The notes under the pieces are model-generated. The model saw only the letters and a program-made list of their open reading frames with translations, searched no databases and was not told where the DNA came from. DNA of 64,000 nt from an uncultured Clostridia bacterium. GTDB lineage: Bacteria > Bacillota > Clostridia > Oscillospirales > Acutalibacteraceae. A program made the position numbers and the translations under genes. Shown one piece after another: positions 7,665-15,746 of the stretch. The DNA is taken from contig CALAUI010000006.1 in assembly GCA_937892115.1 (NCBI GenBank), positions 1 through 64,000 on the forward strand. The letters are read 5' to 3'. Position 1 is the stretch's first letter. Each line of letters opens with the position of its first letter.

Positions 7665-8624
7665 TCACCCTATATATTTTTTATGTGATGCTTTAACATT
7701 TGCCTGGTTGAGCATTGCGTACTGCAAAGTGGTGTCAACGCTCTGATGGCCGAGAAGCTGCTGAACCTGCTCGATGGGCATTCCTTTGTCGATAGCCATC
7801 GTTGCGAGAGTCCGCCTGAATTTATGAGGATGGATACGGCACAAGTTCAGTTTTTCACCGAGCTTTTGAAGGCGCGACTCGACTCCGCGGATCTGCAAAC
7901 GTTCATGCGGACTTTGCAGGGATACGAACAGCGCGGGATTATCATCCGTTCGGCTTTGCAGGTAATTCTGCAAATGCACTTTTGCACGGGCATCGAAATA
8001 CACCATTCGCTGTTTATTACCTTTACCAAGTACCACACACTCACGGTTTACAAAATCAATATCGCTTCGGTTCAGCAGGACAAGCTCTCCCACACGCATA
8101 CCGGTGGAGGCAAGCAGGTCAATCAGTGCAAGGTCACGAATACCGTCACAGTTATCGCGCATAATTTCAAGCGCTTCATCGGAATACGTTTCTTTGACTG
8201 TTTTGCAGGTTTTGACTTTATGAATCCTTCGAACGGGACTTTTTACGATATAATCCTCGTCCTCAAGCCAGGCAAAGAAGCTGGAAAGAATGCGGCGGAT
8301 ATTATCGATCGTGACCTTTCCGGCATTGCTGTGAGTCTGGTATTCATCGAGATATAGCCGGAGGTCGTCCGTCGTGATGCTCATGGCATCCTTGCCGATG
8401 CCGTTCAGTACATTGCGGAGTGTGGAATCGTAGTACCGGATCGTCTTTTCGGAACACCCCTCCACACGCTTGGCTGCAAGAAACAATTGAATGTGATCGA
8501 CTGATTTACACACATCATCTTCCCGCATACACGAGGTCAAAACCTCGTGCAGTTTTTTCATTTGCCCGTTGTCGAGGTGGGGGAGCATCTGCTGCTCGAT
8601 TTTGTTGATAAGATGGTTTGTCAT
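7665..8624 (-). CDS. Tyrosine recombinase associated with hsdS cassettes
   Basis: About 319 residues. It has an N-terminal SAM-like core-binding domain and a C-terminal catalytic domain with Thr-Gly-Met-Arg-Val-Gly-Glu-Leu (catalytic Arg), Gly-Lys-Gly-Asn-Lys (Lys), His-Lys-Phe-Arg (HxxR), Leu-Leu-Gly-His and Leu-Gln-Tyr-Ala-Met-Leu (nucleophile Tyr). All active-site residues are present. The start at 8624 follows AAGGAG. Upstream codons to 8648 are less likely. It is unlike the element integrase and lies between hsdS and its silent cassettes, as do recombinases of phase-variable type I systems in Firmicutes. Predicted job: exchange of HsdS target domains at R1/R2. Confidence 0.88.
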   Translation of the reverse strand: MTNHLINKIEQQMLPHLDNGQMKKLHEVLTSCMREDDVCKSVDHIQLFLAAKRVEGCSEKTIRYYDSTLRNVLNGIGKDAMSITTDDLRLYLDEYQTHSNAGKVTIDNIRRILSSFFAWLEDEDYIVKSPVRRIHKVKTCKTVKETYSDEALEIMRDNCDGIRDLALIDLLASTGMRVGELVLLNRSDIDFVNRECVVLGKGNKQRMVYFDARAKVHLQNYLQSRTDDNPALFVSLQSPHERLQIRGVESRLQKLGEKLNLCRIHPHKFRRTLATMAIDKGMPIEQVQQLLGHQSVDTTLQYAMLNQANVKASHKKYIG

Positions 8625-8672
8625 AAAATTTCTCCTTCTTACCAACATCCTGCACCAATAACAATTCTTAAA

Positions 8673-10502
8673 TTATGAGTAAATTTCATCGAGGATTATT
8701 CTATGGCAATCAAATATGTCATCTAATTGTGAAATCCATGAATAGTAGAACGCAAAAATTGATGAATGTGTGAGTTCGGATTTTACTACGACTGGAAACA
8801 ATGCCCTTATTTTCAAATGAATCGAAGATAAATATCTATCCATAATTGTTTTTGTTAGGATGTATTGAATGTTATCAGCAGTAATTTGCAATAACATTTC
8901 TCGATATTCTAAATCTTGATATATTCTTCCTGAACGTTTTTGCTTTTGCCGATCAAAATGTTTCTGTAATTCTCGGTGAATATCAACATTAGTAATATCT
9001 TTGACTTGAACTTTAAATGATTCGTTTGTTTCAGCTATTGCTGTTTCCACCATTCCGATATTTACAGCATCTATTCCATAATAAGCTGCCAGCATTCTTG
9101 CGAGTTTATGTGTATCAGAAGCAAAGGTAGACTCCAAACCATATCCCTCTTGAAACAGCACTTTGATTTCTGCAGTGGTATCCATGTCTTTTTTATCGTC
9201 ATTTCCAGCAGAAACCTTTTTATTGCAAGGAACGCAGTCTGTATCTCTCACAATTATCCATTTACATGTGGAGGGAATGATGCTTTTCAGAGCCCTTGAA
9301 TATGTAATCAATTTTGCATTTAAGGTGTCGATTCCAACCATTTGCAAATATACATTTGCAGGTTCCGTTACATCCAACAATCTTTCATATATAGGCTTCA
9401 TAGCATTAAAGAAATCAATATCGCTTTGTCCTTCTACCGCGATAATTTTGGATGCATACCTTAGTTTGTCAAATTGTTCAAGGCAGCCTTTCAGGTTTTC
9501 AAGTGCAACATTTTTTGCTCCAGTTGGAAGCCTGTTTAATTTCCCAGATTGTTTAGTTCTATCGTCAACAAACAGAATTTCGGATTCATCAACCTGCTCC
9601 AAGAATCTTTCGTTATGGGTAATAATAAACAACTGACTATTAGCAATATGTCTGAATTCATCAATCAGTTTTTTCTGTAGTTTTAGATGAAGATGTGCAT
9701 CAGGTTCATCAATTAACAACACATATATTTCCGAATCAACATACTCCATTGACGCGAATATTTCTGTCAGTTGGAGGAATCCGCTTCCATAAGAAAAAAT
9801 GTCTTTTCCATTAACCTTAAGTGAAATATACGTTTTGTCATCCTTGTCATATTCGGAAAATGAATATGTGCCTTCCATCACATTGTTAATGTGTGATTGT
9901 ATCACTTCAATATTGCTGATTACCTGGTTGCGCAAAACTTCATTGTTTTTCCCTTTCGCGATTTTATCTCGTACCTGATCTTTGTACATATATGGCTCTT
10001 TGGCAATGATGTTTGGTATCGGTCTTGATTCATTAATTGCAATAAAGGTTGATAAATTTTTTCCAGGCTTAGTACTTACCATCGTTGCAAAATTCTTAAA
10101 CGATTCTGGATCAATGTAAGCTATTTGCAGATATGCATCATTAATCGTGCTTACTTTTGCAATCTTGAACCCTAAGGAATAAACGATTGTATCATATTCG
10201 ATTTCTAAGACAATTTGACATTCTGCATCTTTATAAGAACAACCTGCCGGGAAAATATCTTCATCGTGATAAGCGCGGATAAATTCCATGTCCTCAAATT
10301 TCATATTGCGGGCTGCCGCATAAAAACCGGTTTTGTCTTTTTTTAGATTCTTGTCATAACACATTTTCCATAAATGTATTGCTTCAAAAATTGTTGTCTT
10401 ACCGATGTTGTTTTCACCGATTATTACATTAAAATTTCCGGAAGGTAATATTTCTAAATGATCAATGCTTTTGAATTTGTCGATTATTATCTTTTTTATC
10501 AT
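8673..10502 (-). CDS. OLD-family ATPase/TOPRIM nuclease
   Basis: 609 residues. The N-terminal ABC/SMC-like ATPase has Walker A Gly-Glu-Asn-Asn-Ile-Gly-Lys-Thr-Thr (~residues 29-37) and Walker B Leu-Leu-Ile-Asp-Glu-Pro-Asp-Ala-His followed by an Ile-Ile-Thr-His-Asn H-loop. The C-terminal TOPRIM domain shows Ala-Val-Glu-Gly-Gln-Ser-Asp and Val-Arg-Asp-Thr-Asp, the acidic metal-binding residues. OLD-type nucleases act in phage defence (P2 Old, GajA of Gabija). No UvrD-like GajB partner is adjacent, so this is a solitary OLD protein. It begins 48 bp after hsdS in the same operon. An independent anti-phage role or RM accessory role is inferred. Confidence 0.88.
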   Translation of the reverse strand: MIKKIIIDKFKSIDHLEILPSGNFNVIIGENNIGKTTIFEAIHLWKMCYDKNLKKDKTGFYAAARNMKFEDMEFIRAYHDEDIFPAGCSYKDAECQIVLEIEYDTIVYSLGFKIAKVSTINDAYLQIAYIDPESFKNFATMVSTKPGKNLSTFIAINESRPIPNIIAKEPYMYKDQVRDKIAKGKNNEVLRNQVISNIEVIQSHINNVMEGTYSFSEYDKDDKTYISLKVNGKDIFSYGSGFLQLTEIFASMEYVDSEIYVLLIDEPDAHLHLKLQKKLIDEFRHIANSQLFIITHNERFLEQVDESEILFVDDRTKQSGKLNRLPTGAKNVALENLKGCLEQFDKLRYASKIIAVEGQSDIDFFNAMKPIYERLLDVTEPANVYLQMVGIDTLNAKLITYSRALKSIIPSTCKWIIVRDTDCVPCNKKVSAGNDDKKDMDTTAEIKVLFQEGYGLESTFASDTHKLARMLAAYYGIDAVNIGMVETAIAETNESFKVQVKDITNVDIHRELQKHFDRQKQKRSGRIYQDLEYREMLLQITADNIQYILTKTIMDRYLSSIHLKIRALFPVVVKSELTHSSIFAFYYSWISQLDDIFDCHRIILDEIYS

Positions 10503-10550
10503 TATCAGTCACCCGTTAAGAATGCTCATAGTAATACATTTTTTATTGTT

Positions 10551-11636
10551 TTAGCTGAAATCCTGTTGCATAAGTGAGCGCATCAATTCGTCTATGTTTT
10601 CGATTGCTTTTTTAAGTTCAAATTTTGATTTATCGCTCTGTTCAATAAACTTCATATACTGATCCATCAGGCCTTCATCGGGCAGTGGAATAGGAATGGA
10701 ATTCAATTTTGCCTGATTAAGCTTAGGCTGTGCAGTTCCTGTAACATAATTGGAGATATCAATCATGTTAAGGAGCTTCTCAATATATATCTGCGTTGCC
10801 ATGTTTTTGAATTTCATGACATGCGCATGATTATTTACCCATACTTTTCCGCTTGCGGGAAATGCTATTGGAGTAACGCGGGCCAGCAAATTCGCGCCAT
10901 CTTCTGATATTAGCAAAATATCTTCATCGAAGATAAAACCATCAACATGGTCAACAATTCCAGATGCTCCGTAATACGGGTATATGCCAGCCTTTCTATC
11001 GCCGCCCGTAATAGGAACTCGACGACTATCAAGGTTCTCTCCGATTTCAGGCAAAGTCTTCAATGGAAGTCCTAACGAATTCGTTGCCGGATCTCCGAAC
11101 ATCTCGATAAATTGCGATTTCACCAATTCATCAGTTCTTGATAGAAGGTCTTGATATGCTTCTTTTAATTCGTTTGCAGCCGAAAGTAGTTCCGCAGTTT
11201 TTCGTTGTTGCTCTAAATCCGGAAGATAAAACTCTAATTCTTTAAGAGCTTTCCAGTTAACCGTAGGCGATAATGAACCTACAGATATACGAATTGCTGC
11301 ATCCATAAAATAGTCAGATGAAATAAAAAACGGAAAGTAATCAGGGTCAACCACTTTAGTGTTAGGTCGAAAAACCATACCATGTGCCGAAAAGATGCCG
11401 TCGTGGGGGGCTATAGCGGCCCTTCTCAAATATGTGTTTCTACGTCCAAAAAGGATATCACCCTTTTTCATAAGAAGTTTTTCTCCGGTTAACGCAACTT
11501 CACTGCCCCAACGAGTTACTCGAAGACTGCCGCTATCAAGGTGTTCCAACCCAATATATAATTCCTCATCGCCGGGTTCTGGTATTTTCTTTTCGGTTAT
11601 GTTGTATGCAATGTCTGAGAATTTATATTTGGGCAT
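10551..11636 (-). CDS. hsdS: Type I RM specificity subunit HsdS (expressed copy)
   Basis: About 361 residues with two target-recognition domains. TRD1 covers roughly residues 1-140 and is followed by a helical spacer (Gln-Gln-Arg-Lys-Thr-Ala-Glu-Leu-Leu). The central Ser-Gln-Phe-Ile-Glu-Met-Phe-Gly-Asp-Pro is followed by TRD2 and a distal Gln-Ser-Asp-Lys-Ser-Lys helix. I prefer ATG 11636, with AGAGGTG 6 bases upstream, over GTG 11645. It overlaps hsdM by 14 bp. The two conserved blocks coincide with repeats R1 and R2, so TRD2 is a swappable module. The protein sets the DNA sequence recognised by the methylase and nuclease. Confidence 0.95.
   Translation of the reverse strand: MPKYKFSDIAYNITEKKIPEPGDEELYIGLEHLDSGSLRVTRWGSEVALTGEKLLMKKGDILFGRRNTYLRRAAIAPHDGIFSAHGMVFRPNTKVVDPDYFPFFISSDYFMDAAIRISVGSLSPTVNWKALKELEFYLPDLEQQRKTAELLSAANELKEAYQDLLSRTDELVKSQFIEMFGDPATNSLGLPLKTLPEIGENLDSRRVPITGGDRKAGIYPYYGASGIVDHVDGFIFDEDILLISEDGANLLARVTPIAFPASGKVWVNNHAHVMKFKNMATQIYIEKLLNMIDISNYVTGTAQPKLNQAKLNSIPIPLPDEGLMDQYMKFIEQSDKSKFELKKAIENIDELMRSLMQQDFS
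10619..10642. repeat. Cassette repeat R2 in hsdS
   Basis: 24 bp identical to 6673-6696, and 21 bp shared with 6122-6142. It encodes the distal conserved motif after TRD2. Confidence 0.8.
11098..11117. repeat. Cassette repeat R1 in hsdS
   Basis: 20 bp identical to 6643-6662 and 7197-7216, located exactly at the junction between the central spacer and TRD2. Confidence 0.82.
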
Positions 11637-13134
11637 TGTTTTCACCTCTATTCATTAGAGCATTGAGCATTTCATATGCATTTCGTAAATTTTCTTTACT
11701 TTTCAGCCATTTTGGAAGAGCAATTTCTAAAGGTGGAGCAGGCGTTCCGATGTCAACAGTTACATAAAGTGATATTGATAATTCAAAACCATTCTTCTCA
11801 ATTTCATTAATGTTAGCGACATATGAAAAACCATCAATAGTGCTGAAATCAGTATAGACATTTGATATTTTGTCTATGTGAGAGTTTTCAAGAAAGCTTT
11901 GAGCATTTTTTCGCGTTACTTCATGCTTGGCATTTATAAATAGTATTTTGTTCTTTCTGGTTACATCCTTGTTCGTTCTGCATATCACAATGCACGCTTC
12001 CATAGGGGAATTGTAAAAGAGGTTTTTGCCAAGACCTATTACACATTCAACAAGGTCTGATTTAACCAATTTTTCACGCATTTCTTTTTCTTCACCGCGG
12101 AAAAGAACGCCGTGAGGAAACAGAATTGCACAGCGGCCTGTCTGCGGGCCAAGGCTTTTCAAAATATGCTGAAAGAAGGCGTAATCGGCTCTGCCCTGCG
12201 GAGGGGTACCGAGAAAGTTTCTGCCGTAAATATCGCTTTCAAATGCATCTCTGTTCCACTCACTGATTGAATAGGGCGGATTGGCAAGAACAATATCAAA
12301 CTGCTGCAGCTTGTTGCCCTTGAGGAAAGCCGGGTATTTCAGCGTGTCGGCGTTGACAATTTTGAAATCATTCACGCCGTTGAGAAACAGATTCATTTTG
12401 CCGATAGAAGCGGAAAGCGGATTGATTTCCTGACCGTAGCAGCGCATTCCGCGCCACTCGGTGCCGTGTTCACGCAGGTAATGAATGCAGGAAATAAGCA
12501 TTCCGGCACTGCCGCAGGTGGGGTCGTAAACGGATTCACCCGGCTGAGGGCGGAGCAGTTCCGTCATCAGGTGCACAACGGTGCGGTTGGTGTAAAACTC
12601 CTGTGAGGTGTGACCGCTGTCATCACCGAATTTTTTAATCAGATATTCGTATGCCTGCCCGAGCTCGTCCTCCGGGCAGTTTTCAATGTTCAGAGTTTTG
12701 CTGCTGAAATGCTCAACCAGGTTTTTCAGAGTTTCATCGGGAAGACGGTTTTTGTTTGCCCACGGCGCATTGCCGAAAACGCCGAGAAGTTTTTTCTCGT
12801 GGGTTACGGAGTCTTCATTTGCCTGCTCAACTTCATAAAACGCATTCTGAATCGCAATGCCGATGTTTTCTGTTTTGCTGCGGATATCGCGCCAATGTGA
12901 ACCGTCGGGAATAATGAATTTATGAGCGGATTTTCCCATGAAGGCGGCACCTTCTTCGCCGTATTCCTTAATGAGGTTCTGTGTTTCTTCGTCATAAATA
13001 TCACAGATACGCTTAAAAAACAAAAGCGGGAAAATGAAAGATTTATAATCGCTTGCGTCAACATGTCCGCGAAGGATATCCGCAGAGGCATACAGATAAG
13101 TTTCAAGCTCTCCGAGTTCTATTCTGTTGCTCAT
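11623..13134 (-). CDS. hsdM: Type I N6-adenine methyltransferase subunit HsdM (second copy)
   Basis: 503 residues. It has an HsdM N-terminal helical domain, then the methyltransferase domain with the AdoMet motif Asp-Pro-Thr-Cys-Gly-Ser-Ala-Gly-Met and the catalytic Asn-Pro-Pro-Tyr. The start ATG overlaps the stop of the upstream fusion gene by four bases (ATGA), indicating translational coupling. It shares the whole HsdM architecture with the C-terminal part of the fusion protein but is clearly diverged, so this is an old duplication. Together with HsdS it should methylate host DNA. Confidence 0.95.
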   Translation of the reverse strand: MSNRIELGELETYLYASADILRGHVDASDYKSFIFPLLFFKRICDIYDEETQNLIKEYGEEGAAFMGKSAHKFIIPDGSHWRDIRSKTENIGIAIQNAFYEVEQANEDSVTHEKKLLGVFGNAPWANKNRLPDETLKNLVEHFSSKTLNIENCPEDELGQAYEYLIKKFGDDSGHTSQEFYTNRTVVHLMTELLRPQPGESVYDPTCGSAGMLISCIHYLREHGTEWRGMRCYGQEINPLSASIGKMNLFLNGVNDFKIVNADTLKYPAFLKGNKLQQFDIVLANPPYSISEWNRDAFESDIYGRNFLGTPPQGRADYAFFQHILKSLGPQTGRCAILFPHGVLFRGEEKEMREKLVKSDLVECVIGLGKNLFYNSPMEACIVICRTNKDVTRKNKILFINAKHEVTRKNAQSFLENSHIDKISNVYTDFSTIDGFSYVANINEIEKNGFELSISLYVTVDIGTPAPPLEIALPKWLKSKENLRNAYEMLNALMNRGENNAQI

Positions 13135-15545
13135 TCGAGATAGCCTCCTTCTTTCAGTAATTCAAACAGCCTTTCTTCACACTCTTTTACGCTTTCCAGC
13201 GCGTCAAAGTACTCTTCACGCACCTTTTTCGGATCCATAGGCGGAGCCGGCGGCTTTTCAATGTAGGTATTCACCGACAGGGTATAGCCGTGAGCCTTGA
13301 TTTCATCAAGAGTTACAACCTTTGAATAGCCGACAACATCGGAATAACCCTGATAGAGTTTAAATGCATTTTCAACATCGTCATCGGTCATAATATTCTG
13401 CGCACGCTTAGGGGTATAAATTGTGCTGCCGTCAATAAGCAGAATCTTACCGCGATGGTCGGCAGGCTTGTCATTGTTCAGGCACAGCACGCAGGCGGAT
13501 ACACCCGCACCGAAAAACAGCCCTCCGACAAAGGTCATAACTGCTTCGATTTTATCTGACTCAATCAGTTTTTCTCTGATAGTGCCTTCTTTTCCGCCGT
13601 GGAAAAGAACACCCTGAGGCATTATTACAACACACTTGCCTTTAATCGGATCCATAGAGGCGACCATATGCTGAATCCACGCGAAATCCGCATTTGAATC
13701 TGTGGGTGAGCCCCAGAAATTTCTGCCGTAAAGGTCACTTTCAAAAGCCTCCGCACCCCAGCCTGAAAGGCCGAAGGGAGGATTGGCAATAACATTATCA
13801 AAGGTCTGCAGTTTGCCCGCTTTTATGAATTTGGGCGTGCGCAGAGTATCGCCCTGAACAATGCTGAAATCATGGGCTCCGTGAAGATAAAGGTTCATTC
13901 TTGCGATTGCGGATGTGGTCATATTGATTTCCTGACCGAAGATTTTGCCGTAGGAGAGTTTTTGATTATCCATGTGATGAATGGATTCAATCAACATTCC
14001 GCCGGTGCCGCAGGTGGGGTCATAGACGGTTTCACCTGCTTTAGGGTCAAGAATTTTAACAAGGAGCTTTACCACGGGACGTGGAGTGTAAAACTGCCCG
14101 CCGTTTTTCTTTGCATCCTCAGCGAACTGCTTGAGCAGGTATTCATAGGCATCGCCCATAACATCGGCGGAATAATCCCTGTTGCCGACTTTGATTTTTG
14201 ACATCTGTTCAATCAGATTTTTTAGCAGCTCATCGGAAAGAATGACCTTGTTTGCCCATTCGGCATCATCAAAACTGGAAAAAACTCCGTCAAGCGTGTG
14301 AGGATTTTCCTGCTCAATTATCGAAAGGGTATCTGCGATGATTTTGCCGACATTTTCGGTTGCTTTTCTTATGTCATTCCAATGGCAGCCGTCGGGAATT
14401 TTAAATGTGTGAATTGAGGAGCCCATAAACTCGGCACCTTCTTTGCCATACATCTTGACGGCGTCATCCACTTCCTCATCATACACATCTGAAATGCGTT
14501 TGAAGAAAAGAAGCGGGATAAGATATGTTCTGTAGCTTGCCTTTTCAACATAACCGTGCAGAATGCAGGCAGCAGCATAAAGGTTGGAAAACAGCTTCTG
14601 TGCTGTGGTTTCGGCAGAGGATAATTCCAAAGCTTTTTTGTCGGCCTCTGTCGCGCTGAAAGATGAACTTATCATTTCGGTGCGGCTTTCTCCCGCAACG
14701 GTATTGTCTGACGCTCTTGTGACGGAATAATTGGATTCCTCGGTGACAATCTCATATTTCGGAGGATATTTGTTTTCAAAATCAAGGAGTATTTTCAGCT
14801 GATATTCATCAAGGAAGGTAATAGCATGATTTCTGATGTCGGCAGGAATTCCGTAATAGGCTTCGGCTATTCCGCCGGTGATTGCGGCGAGGGTATCACT
14901 GTCGCCGCCGATTGAAATTGCGTTTCGGATTGCATCCTCAAAGCCTGTTGATTCAAAGAATGCTTCAAGAGCCTGAGGAACGGTATCCTGACATGATTCA
15001 TTAAACCGATATGTGTCACGGATTTCATCAAGCTTGAAGTTGATTTTATAATAATTCTCATTAATGTACTGCTGAATATCAAGCAGGCTCTTTCCGGAAC
15101 GAGCCATAAATATTGCAGCGGCAGTTGCTTCTGCACCCTTGATTCCCTCGGGATGATTATGTGTAACCTCTGTAACTGCCTTTGAAAATGTAATAGCCTC
15201 TTCAAGAGATTTTGCGGCAAAACCGCAGGCACTCACTCTCATTGCAGAACCGTTGCCCCAGCTATTGTAGGGCTTGGGGTCGGATTCAGTCAGCCAAAAG
15301 CTGAAGCGACCGCCGTACCCGGCATCAGGATATTTTCTGCCGAGCTCCTGCATGAATTCGACTGCATTAGCACCGAGATCGGAATAATCACTTTTGCTTT
15401 CAAGAATCGCCTTTGCAACAGCAAGGGACATAATACTGTCATCAGTCGGAAAACACCTATATGTAAGAAAATCAAATTCTTTTGATTTGATATTGTGCCA
15501 TTCAAACCTTGAACCGACAATATCACCGATTATTGCACCAAGCAT
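13131..15545 (-). CDS. ADP-ribosylglycohydrolase-HsdM fusion protein
   Basis: 804 residues in one uninterrupted frame. Residues 1-250 are an ADP-ribosylglycohydrolase (DraG/ARH) domain: Gly-Ala-Ile-Ile-Gly-Asp at the N-terminus, metal-binding Thr-Asp-Asp-Ser (34-37), and Gly-Gly-Asp-Ser-Asp-Thr (213-218). A linker (~255-310) joins a complete HsdM: Leu-Phe-Phe-Lys-Arg region near 345, Asp-Pro-Thr-Cys-Gly-Thr-Gly-Gly-Met (509-517), Asn-Pro-Pro-Phe (588-591). It is the first gene of the operon, with AAGGAG before the ATG. Known ARH enzymes remove ADP-ribose from proteins or DNA. Coupling to a DNA methylase suggests reversal of a DNA or RM-subunit modification. That function is inference. Both active sites look intact. 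Confidence 0.92.
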   Translation of the reverse strand: MLGAIIGDIVGSRFEWHNIKSKEFDFLTYRCFPTDDSIMSLAVAKAILESKSDYSDLGANAVEFMQELGRKYPDAGYGGRFSFWLTESDPKPYNSWGNGSAMRVSACGFAAKSLEEAITFSKAVTEVTHNHPEGIKGAEATAAAIFMARSGKSLLDIQQYINENYYKINFKLDEIRDTYRFNESCQDTVPQALEAFFESTGFEDAIRNAISIGGDSDTLAAITGGIAEAYYGIPADIRNHAITFLDEYQLKILLDFENKYPPKYEIVTEESNYSVTRASDNTVAGESRTEMISSSFSATEADKKALELSSAETTAQKLFSNLYAAACILHGYVEKASYRTYLIPLLFFKRISDVYDEEVDDAVKMYGKEGAEFMGSSIHTFKIPDGCHWNDIRKATENVGKIIADTLSIIEQENPHTLDGVFSSFDDAEWANKVILSDELLKNLIEQMSKIKVGNRDYSADVMGDAYEYLLKQFAEDAKKNGGQFYTPRPVVKLLVKILDPKAGETVYDPTCGTGGMLIESIHHMDNQKLSYGKIFGQEINMTTSAIARMNLYLHGAHDFSIVQGDTLRTPKFIKAGKLQTFDNVIANPPFGLSGWGAEAFESDLYGRNFWGSPTDSNADFAWIQHMVASMDPIKGKCVVIMPQGVLFHGGKEGTIREKLIESDKIEAVMTFVGGLFFGAGVSACVLCLNNDKPADHRGKILLIDGSTIYTPKRAQNIMTDDDVENAFKLYQGYSDVVGYSKVVTLDEIKAHGYTLSVNTYIEKPPAPPMDPKKVREEYFDALESVKECEERLFELLKEGGYLE

Positions 15546-15589
15546 GTTAAATACTCCTTATGCATTTATTCATATAAAAATCCACTTTA

Positions 15590-15617
15590 ATTATAGCATA
15601 AAAATAAAAAAAGGCAA
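15590..15617 (-). promoter_or_regulatory. Promoter of the RM/defence operon
   Basis: On the minus strand an extended -10 TGCTATAAT (hexamer 15590-15595) follows a weak -35 TTGCCT (15612-15617) with a 16-bp spacer. It lies about 45 bp upstream of the fusion-gene ATG. No other comparable promoter is seen within the operon. Confidence 0.6.
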
Positions 15618-15646
15618 TAAAAAGAAATGGTTTAGTTCAATAATAA

Positions 15647-15682
15647 CAGCCTATCAGTACCAAAATCCGTACAGATAGGCTG
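15647..15682. other. 14-bp-arm inverted repeat between sigma-like gene and RM operon
   Basis: Arms 15647-15660 and 15669-15682 pair with one mismatch around an 8-nt loop. Neither strand has a clear T-run afterwards, so it may be a weak terminator for the upstream sigma-like gene or an operator ahead of the RM promoter. The rest of 15546-15746 holds the promoter and nothing else recognisable. Confidence 0.5.
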
Positions 15683-15746
15683 CTGCTCAAATTTTGCATG
15701 AATGGTGCAATTGGTTATGTTGACCCATATATAGTCTGGAAAGGCT

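Noticed and set aside
7746..8357. A 203-codon plus-strand frame opposite the tyrosine recombinase
   Set aside because: It is antisense to a gene with all catalytic motifs, and its translation is not protein-like.
8673..10502. Gabija system
   Set aside because: The OLD-type protein fits GajA, but no UvrD/Rep-like helicase (GajB) is adjacent. The neighbours are hsdS and a recombinase.
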